Shown piece after piece: positions 16,270 through 19,941 of a stretch of DNA of 19,941 nt. Position numbers and translations under genes: made by a program. The notes under the pieces are model-generated. The model did not search any database. It was not told where the DNA came from and worked only from the letters and a program-made list of their open reading frames with translations. The DNA is from Caldisericaceae bacterium (GTDB taxonomy: Bacteria; Caldisericota; Caldisericia; Caldisericales; Caldisericaceae): NCBI GenBank assembly GCA_026987225.1, contig JALSNB010000047.1, positions 1 through 19,941 of the forward strand, given 5' to 3'. Numbering within the stretch: position 1 is the stretch's first letter; each line of letters opens with the position of its first letter.

Positions 16270-16766
16270 TTGTTATAGTACAGCAAAATTTTTTCCATTA
16301 ATATACCTTCTATAACGGCATACCCAAGAGTTAAAAATACAGTTACTGTTATAAACGGCCACCCAAGGAAACCAGCCGCATATGGTATCCATGGAGTTTT
16401 TATAGCAAAAGCGCCAATCATCGCTCCAACAACAGAAATTCTTGCTCCCTTCTTAAGGAGCGTCCCAAACAAGGGAAAGAGCACCCATAAAGGACCCACA
16501 ATAAACGTTCCAAGCACCGCACCTATTACAATACCTTTAAGTCCCGATTGCTTTCCCATATATTTCTGTATGGTTTTCGGTGGCAAAAACAAAGCTATAA
16601 AAGAAGAAAAGAATACGACACAAATAAATATGGGCAGCATTTTAAGTAGTAAAATAGTGCCAACTTTTAATGCGTCAAGCGTTTTATTCCAATTGACAAA
16701 AAATAGAACGATATATATAGCAAAAACAATTACTTCAAACGAATATGTTTTAATTAGTTTTTTCAT
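16266..16766 (-). CDS. Half-size permease B (ArsP/DUF318-type, PF03773-like)
   Basis: 166-residue membrane protein with four to five hydrophobic segments. It resembles one half of the permease family that includes ArsP organoarsenical exporters and uncharacterised DUF318 proteins. Core motif: VGPLWVLFPLFGTLLKKG at about 90-107. It is paralogous to the preceding gene: both have 166 residues, with LP at 43-45, G-P at 90-92 and K-G at 105-107 nearly in register. The two probably form a heterodimer equal to one full-length transporter. ATGA overlaps join it to both neighbours. The substrate cannot be read from sequence; no CxxC or metal-binding motif stands out. Confidence 0.75.
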   Translation of the reverse strand: MKKLIKTYSFEVIVFAIYIVLFFVNWNKTLDALKVGTILLLKMLPIFICVVFFSSFIALFLPPKTIQKYMGKQSGLKGIVIGAVLGTFIVGPLWVLFPLFGTLLKKGARISVVGAMIGAFAIKTPWIPYAAGFLGWPFITVTVFLTLGYAVIEGILMEKILLYYNK

Positions 16767-17263
16767 AATGCACTTCCAGTAAGAATCAAGCCGGTCAACA
16801 TTCCGATGATAATGGCTCCAACAAGTGCAAGAACATTCCTAACAAGAACAAATTTTTTACCGAATATCGAAATTTCAAAAGGCATCGAAATAAATCCAAC
16901 CATTATCCATGAATTCATAAATACAGCCGCAACGGCCAGTGTAGTACCCTTCTGTAAGAGTAATGCACCAAGCGGATAGACGGAAGAAACCGGGCCTCCA
17001 ACTATAGCTCCGAAAAGAGCCGAATTAATAATAGCTAAGAATCCTCTACCCCTACCTATTACGGAAGTGACGGCACTTTTAGGTATATATACATCAAACA
17101 AACCAACTAATAAAAAAATGGAGAAAATGAAGGGAAGCTGCTTCCAGAATTGTTTCCATCCTTTTACAATACTTTTTTTAGCCAGAACGTTGCTCTTTTT
17201 AAATGCATACGCATAGCTTATAAGAACAACAATTCCGTAAACTACAGCTCCCCATATATTCAT
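16763..17263 (-). CDS. Half-size permease A (ArsP/DUF318-type, PF03773-like)
   Basis: 166-residue membrane protein and partner of permease B. Hydrophobic segments lie at about 5-20, 43-58, 78-97, 108-125 and 138-162. Core motif GGPVSSVYPLGALLLQKG (89-106) matches the equivalent position of permease B. A cytoplasmic basic loop (KKSNVLAKKSIVKGWKQ, 22-38) follows the first helix, suggesting a positive-inside orientation. It starts 4 bases after the DiNase-like gene. Full-length members of this family have two such halves in one chain; here they are separate genes. Function is inferred as export of a small metalloid, metal or thiol compound, without proof. Confidence 0.75.
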   Translation of the reverse strand: MNIWGAVVYGIVVLISYAYAFKKSNVLAKKSIVKGWKQFWKQLPFIFSIFLLVGLFDVYIPKSAVTSVIGRGRGFLAIINSALFGAIVGGPVSSVYPLGALLLQKGTTLAVAAVFMNSWIMVGFISMPFEISIFGKKFVLVRNVLALVGAIIIGMLTGLILTGSAL

Positions 17264-17267
17264 ATTA

Positions 17268-17759
17268 CTAACTCAGTTTCTCCTCCAATTTTTTCAATAT
17301 GGATTTTAAATCCGCAATCTGTTCTCTAAGCGCAACGACCTCTTTCTTAACTCTCTCTATTTCTTCGTTCTCATTTGCATGATGCTCTATATGAATGGTT
17401 TTTGCCTCTTCATTCCTATACGGGGTATAAGTAACCTTTTTTTGCAAAAACTCTTCAAGAACATCTTTTACCCTACCATAAGCCCCAATAACAGGTTTTA
17501 TTCCGTAATCGGCAAAATACTGCTGAGCTTTCGGGCCCATACCTCCGGTGATAATCACGTCCACGTCTTTAGATTTCATAAAGGCCGGTAAATCTCCCGC
17601 ATTGTGCTCGTCAGCCAATGGATTTTCAATCGATTCCACATTGGTGACATTACCATCGTTTGTTACATCCACTATCACAAAGTACGGACAATGTCCGAAA
17701 TGATAGCTCATTACGCTCTCAAGATCTTTTGCCTCGTCAGAGGTAAAACAAATTCTCAT
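17268..17759 (-). CDS. NifX/NifB-C-terminal-like (DiNase family) protein with coiled-coil tail
   Basis: 163 residues. Residues 1-110 form a dinitrogenase iron-molybdenum cofactor binding fold (PF02579): MRICFTSDEA, FGHCPYFVIVDV (21-32, with H23 and C24 at the family's ligand area), NPLADEHNAGDLPAF, DVIITGGMGPKAQQYF, and GRVKDVLEEFL. In nitrogen fixers such proteins carry FeMo-cofactor precursors, but most genomes with stand-alone copies do not fix nitrogen; a metal-cluster or metalloid binding role is likely. The tail (about 118-163) is unusual: a histidine group (H123, H126, H127) followed by a heptad-rich helix (about 131-162) likely to form a coiled coil. A strong AGGAGGTGA ribosome site lies inside the end of padR, and the ATG overlaps its stop (ATGA). 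Confidence 0.87.
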   Translation of the reverse strand: MRICFTSDEAKDLESVMSYHFGHCPYFVIVDVTNDGNVTNVESIENPLADEHNAGDLPAFMKSKDVDVIITGGMGPKAQQYFADYGIKPVIGAYGRVKDVLEEFLQKKVTYTPYRNEEAKTIHIEHHANENEEIERVKKEVVALREQIADLKSILKKLEEKLS

Positions 17760-18145
17760 TTAATGTCACCTCCTGTATTTTTATTCAATATTTGCTCTAC
17801 TCTATCCATAATTTTCTTAACACCTTCAAAATTCTTTTTGGCATCCTCAAGCCAACTTCTAAGATAATTGACACCATTCTCTGTAATATAATACACTCTT
17901 CTTGCAGGACCATTTCCCTGTGTTTCCCACTTTGACGTGATAAACCCCTCAGCCTCCATTGAGCGTAAAATTTTGTAAGCAGCACCATAAGGTACGGCGT
18001 CTTTGCTTATACTAAAGTCAACAAGTTCCTCAACTAACAAGTATCCGTATGTTGGTTTTTCCAATAACATAGATAGGAACATGGCATAGATAATATTGTT
18101 CATTTTGAATCCGAATTTTCCACAAATCTTTTTTCTTCCGTACAT
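17756..18145 (-). CDS. PadR-family transcriptional regulator
   Basis: 129 residues with a winged-helix N-terminal domain: MLLEKPTYGYLLVEEL (26-41), GAAYKILRSMEAEGFITSKWE (54-74) as recognition helix and start of the wing, GNGPARRVYYITENG (77-91) as wing, then a helical dimerisation tail (about 93-122). PadR proteins repress genes for phenolic or drug stress by binding inverted repeats; some sense metals. The start was set at the ATG 18145, which has GGTGA 5 bases upstream. A GTG at 18157 would add four residues but lies just upstream of the predicted transcription start near 18155. It is the first gene of the operon and probably represses it, because an inverted repeat covers its promoter. 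The ligand is unknown. Confidence 0.9.
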   Translation of the reverse strand: MYGRKKICGKFGFKMNNIIYAMFLSMLLEKPTYGYLLVEELVDFSISKDAVPYGAAYKILRSMEAEGFITSKWETQGNGPARRVYYITENGVNYLRSWLEDAKKNFEGVKKIMDRVEQILNKNTGGDIK

Positions 18146-18155
18146 TTTTATCACC

Positions 18156-18180
18156 ACATATATTATATACTTATATATGT
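18156..18180. promoter_or_regulatory. Perfect inverted repeat: candidate PadR operator
   Basis: The arms ACATATAT (18156-18163) and ATATATGT (18173-18180) are perfect complements around a 9-base centre. The repeat spans the -10 box and most of the spacer of the padR promoter. A further half-site ACATAT lies at 18191-18196, so three alternating half-sites cover the promoter. ATGT/ACAT arms are typical of reported PadR operators. AT-richness lowers confidence. Confidence 0.6.
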
Positions 18181-18189
18181 TTTTTTCAA
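18162..18189 (-). promoter_or_regulatory. Promoter of the padR-DiNase-permease-hydrolase operon
   Basis: On the - strand TTGAAA (18189-18184), a 16-base spacer, then TATAAT (18167-18162). Predicted start near 18155, giving a leader of about 10 bases with the GGTGA ribosome site of padR. It sits in the 56-base gap between the ACR3-like gene and padR. Confidence 0.68.
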
Positions 18190-18201
18190 CACATATTCCC
18201 T

Positions 18202-19230
18202 TTATTCGTGAATTTTTTTAAGTTTATTCGTATCAATTTTTTCATTGTAGAGTTTTTTAATCTTATTTGCAATCTTTACGTACCCAACAAGAAAAGGAAT
18301 TTGAACGATAGGAGTAACGGCAGGAGGAATTGCCATTAAACCCATACCCGCGGCCATTGCGATAGCCATAGCGGTTCCCTCGTTTTTACCGACGGATGTA
18401 AAAGTAACACCCATGTGATCGGCATAGGGAAGCTTTAATAGTTTATCAAGATAAATCATTAAAAACAGCGCGGATATATAGTATAGAATAAGCGGAATAA
18501 GTGCAACACCAATCACTGCATATTTACTCGCTATCAAACGAGACTTCTCCATAAATATGAGGAAAACAATAGTGTACATTCCAAGCAAAGATACGGAAGG
18601 GAAGAGTGGTTTTAATTTAAGGAAATTTTCAGTACCAATTTTGTTTAATAAATACCAACGCGTTAATACTCCTAATATCATCGGGATCACTACTACAATA
18701 AGAATTGTTTTAACAAGAAGCCAGGCCGAAATATTTATTTTGTAAGAAGATGCAAACACTTTCATCCAGAGTGGAACACTCACTATAGCCAAAGTAAAAC
18801 TAATAGCAACAACTATTGTTGAAAGCTCAATATTACCGTCCGTAAGTCCAGTATAAGCTATAGCCATCGAGGAACAAGGAACAACAACAGCAAGTAATAA
18901 ACCCAAAGCCAAGTTTGGATTGACTTTAACAAATAATCCAACAAATTCAATTAAAACATACATCAAAATAGGGGATAAAACCAAACCCATAATTAGTGCA
19001 ATAAGTAACTGTTTCCACAGCTTCGCAGCATTCTTAAGTCTCTCCAGTTTAAGGTTAATCATCATCGGATAAATCATAAGTATAACCACAATTAAGTTCA
19101 GATTTTTGAATAAACTTGAATGAGCCTTTGTATTTATATGCAAACCGAATAAAAATCCTAAAATCATTCCTGCTGTAACGTAAACGGGGAGAAATTTATC
19201 AAGATGATTTTTCAATTTCAAAAAGTCCAT
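18202..19230 (-). CDS. ACR3/BASS-superfamily transporter (probable arsenite or related efflux)
   Basis: 342 residues, about ten membrane segments, of the bile acid:sodium symporter/ACR3 superfamily. The motif VVPCSSMAIAYTGLTDGN places C119 at the conserved cysteine of ACR3 transmembrane segment 4, and C119 is the only cysteine in the protein. GKNEGTAMAIAMA carries the acidic residue expected near the transport site in a late helix. ACR3 proteins export arsenite by proton exchange; BASS relatives move organic acids. No arsR or arsC is in the window, so substrate identity is open. It begins 2 bases after the stress-protein gene, with AAGGAGG inside that gene's last codons. It probably shares the promoter at 19753-19780 and could also read through into padR. 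Confidence 0.8.
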   Translation of the reverse strand: MDFLKLKNHLDKFLPVYVTAGMILGFLFGLHINTKAHSSLFKNLNLIVVILMIYPMMINLKLERLKNAAKLWKQLLIALIMGLVLSPILMYVLIEFVGLFVKVNPNLALGLLLAVVVPCSSMAIAYTGLTDGNIELSTIVVAISFTLAIVSVPLWMKVFASSYKINISAWLLVKTILIVVVIPMILGVLTRWYLLNKIGTENFLKLKPLFPSVSLLGMYTIVFLIFMEKSRLIASKYAVIGVALIPLILYYISALFLMIYLDKLLKLPYADHMGVTFTSVGKNEGTAMAIAMAAGMGLMAIPPAVTPIVQIPFLVGYVKIANKIKKLYNEKIDTNKLKKIHE

Positions 19231-19232
19231 AG

Positions 19233-19707
19233 TTATTTAACCTCCTTTGACTTAATTACTAAAATAGGTTTGTCAGATAGTTTAATTACACGAGCGGCCG
19301 TAGAACCAAAAAATTCTTCAGAGAACCCTTGCTTACCGTGCGATGGAAGAATAATCAAAGATACGTTTTCCCTTTTAGAGACTTCGATTATTTTTTTTGT
19401 AAGGTATACCAAATTCTACTATTTTTACAACATTGATTGCTTTAAACATCCTTTTAAATTCATCCGCTTCTTTTGTAAGCTTAAGTAAAGACTGTTCTTT
19501 TAATTTTGCTTCTACATCTTTAAGTTCTTGGGTTTCACTGTTATACAAAAGTGAGAAGCCATTGATTAACTCTTCGAGAATACTTTCGTCAACAACATGC
19601 AAAAGAAAAAGAGTGTCTATTGTAATACTGTTTTCATTTTCAAATCTGCTTGCAACCTCATAACTCTCATCACTAAAATCTGTCGGAAACAAAACCTTTT
19701 TAAACAT
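19233..19707 (-). pseudogene. Universal stress protein (UspA family), frameshifted in an A8 run
   Basis: The intact first part (from ATG 19707) encodes a UspA N-terminus, MFKKVLFPTDFSDES, through GIPYKK, and then runs into a premature stop at 19375. Removing one A from the eight-A run (plus-strand T at 19391-19398) restores a continuous frame: IIEVSKREN, LIILPSHGKQGFSEEFFGS (the ATP-binding-type G-x2-G...G-S signature) and KPILVIKSKEVK, ending at TAA 19235-19233. The restored protein has 157 residues, a normal Usp length. Cause could be a real mutation, a sequencing error in the homopolymer, or transcriptional slippage. GGAGG precedes the start by 7 bases. Usp proteins bind ATP or nucleotide and act in stress survival. 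Confidence 0.85.
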
Positions 19708-19720
19708 ACTTTAACCTCCA

Positions 19721-19740
19721 ATTATTATTATATTATTATT
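19721..19740. repeat. Short ATT/AAT tandem repeat in the leader of the Usp gene
   Basis: Twenty bases of ATT units with one irregular TAT, forming an unstructured A-rich 5' leader between the predicted start near 19746 and the Usp ribosome site. Possibly a translation-enhancing leader or just low-complexity sequence. Confidence 0.5.
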
Positions 19741-19752
19741 TCAGTTATATAA

Positions 19753-19780
19753 ATTATATATATAACATCATTTTAGTCAA
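19753..19780 (-). promoter_or_regulatory. Promoter of the Usp-ACR3 unit
   Basis: On the - strand TTGACT (19780-19775), a 16-base spacer, then a perfect TATAAT (19758-19753). Predicted start near 19746, about 39 bases before the Usp ATG. Confidence 0.7.
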
Positions 19781-19824
19781 GAGATAAAAGTATCTATAAA
19801 TAATTATAATATCCAATAAATTGA

Positions 19825-19852
19825 TTGACTATTTAAAGAAAAATGATAAAAA
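19825..19852 (+). promoter_or_regulatory. Weak candidate promoter of the divergent gene
   Basis: TTGACT (19825-19830), 16 bases, then TAAAAA (19847-19852), a poor -10 box. The -35 is the mirror image of the Usp -35 (TTGACTA against TAGTCAA, 44 bases apart). An alternative is the TATAAT at 19805-19810, which lacks a good -35. Start choice is uncertain. Confidence 0.28.
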
Positions 19853-19867
19853 TATATAGGAGGTTTT

Positions 19868-19941
19868 ATGGAAAACAAAAACGATATATTGAAAGAGATA
19901 CTCAACAAAATAGATAGGAAAATAAAGGAAGGCAAAATAGA
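19868..19941 (+). CDS. Unidentified protein (3' partial)
   Basis: Only the first 24 codons are visible: a highly charged, helix-prone N-terminus (MENKNDILKEILNKIDRKIK). AGGAGG about 5 bases upstream makes this a real start. The gene is divergent from the Usp-ACR3 unit. The family cannot be identified from this fragment. Confidence 0.7.
   Translation, partial: MENKNDILKEILNKIDRKIKEGKI

Noticed and set aside
17268..17759. Evidence of nitrogen fixation from the NifX-like protein
   Set aside because: Stand-alone DiNase-fold proteins are widespread in non-fixing anaerobes and no nif gene is nearby.
18146..18157. GTG start for PadR at 18157
   Set aside because: It lies upstream of the predicted transcription start and inside the inverted repeat; the ATG at 18145 has a properly spaced GGTGA.
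18175..18196. ATATGT/ACATAT hairpin as terminator of the ACR3-like gene
   Set aside because: Six AT-rich pairs with no U tract after the stem; better explained as regulator half-sites around the padR promoter.
1..19941. CRISPR arrays, insertion sequences, phage attachment sites
   Set aside because: No repeated spacer pattern, transposase or integrase, or direct repeats flanking the tRNAs were seen.

Overview
This is an AT-rich bacterial window with very dense packing: most neighbouring genes overlap by 4 to about 30 bases or are separated by fewer than 12. The gene order maf-mreBCD-PBP2-minCDE-rodA-TIGR03960 radical SAM, the DUF4321 gene before maf, and the NfnAB pair point to a strict anaerobe with Clostridia-type organisation (Bacillota, or a deep-branching anaerobic phylum that shares this synteny). 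The sequence alone does not fix the taxon. TTG starts appear at least three times (apbE, mreC, rodA).

Region 1 (1-14293, + strand) is one continuous run of 17 co-directional genes with no internal gap large enough for a terminator. It begins inside nfnA. It continues through nfnB (electron-bifurcating NADH-dependent ferredoxin:NADP+ oxidoreductase, or the related sulfide dehydrogenase), an AmrS-type radical SAM enzyme, an envelope redox/flavinylation group (ApbE, a lone NusG domain II protein, a Gx/HepS-I type membrane protein), DUF4321 and Maf. Next come the rod-shape and division-site genes mreB, mreC, mreD, mrdA (PBP2), minC, minD, minE and rodA, then a TIGR03960-type radical SAM protein. 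MreBCD-RodA-PBP2 would drive lateral wall synthesis and MinCDE would position the division site.

Region 2 (14300-14499, +) holds a consensus-like promoter and a tRNA-Ile(GAT)/tRNA-Ala(TGC) pair. This pair usually lies in an rRNA spacer, but here no rRNA flanks it.

Region 3 (14524-18189, - strand, read right to left) is a five-gene, overlapping operon: a PadR regulator, a NifX/NifB-like (DiNase family) protein with a coiled-coil tail, two 166-residue half-size permeases of the ArsP/DUF318 type, and a secreted lipoprotein-like C45/AAT-family Ntn hydrolase. Its promoter is overlapped by a perfect inverted repeat, so autoregulation by PadR is likely. I see no named system that matches this five-gene set. 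It is the best candidate here for something undescribed, possibly metal, metalloid or thiol related.

Region 4 (18202-19780, -) is a two-gene unit upstream of it: a universal stress protein gene broken by a one-base shift in a run of eight A, then an ACR3/BASS-type transporter whose only cysteine sits at the conserved ACR3 position. A 160-bp AT-rich divergent control region (19708-19867) follows, and the window ends in the first codons of an unidentified + strand gene.
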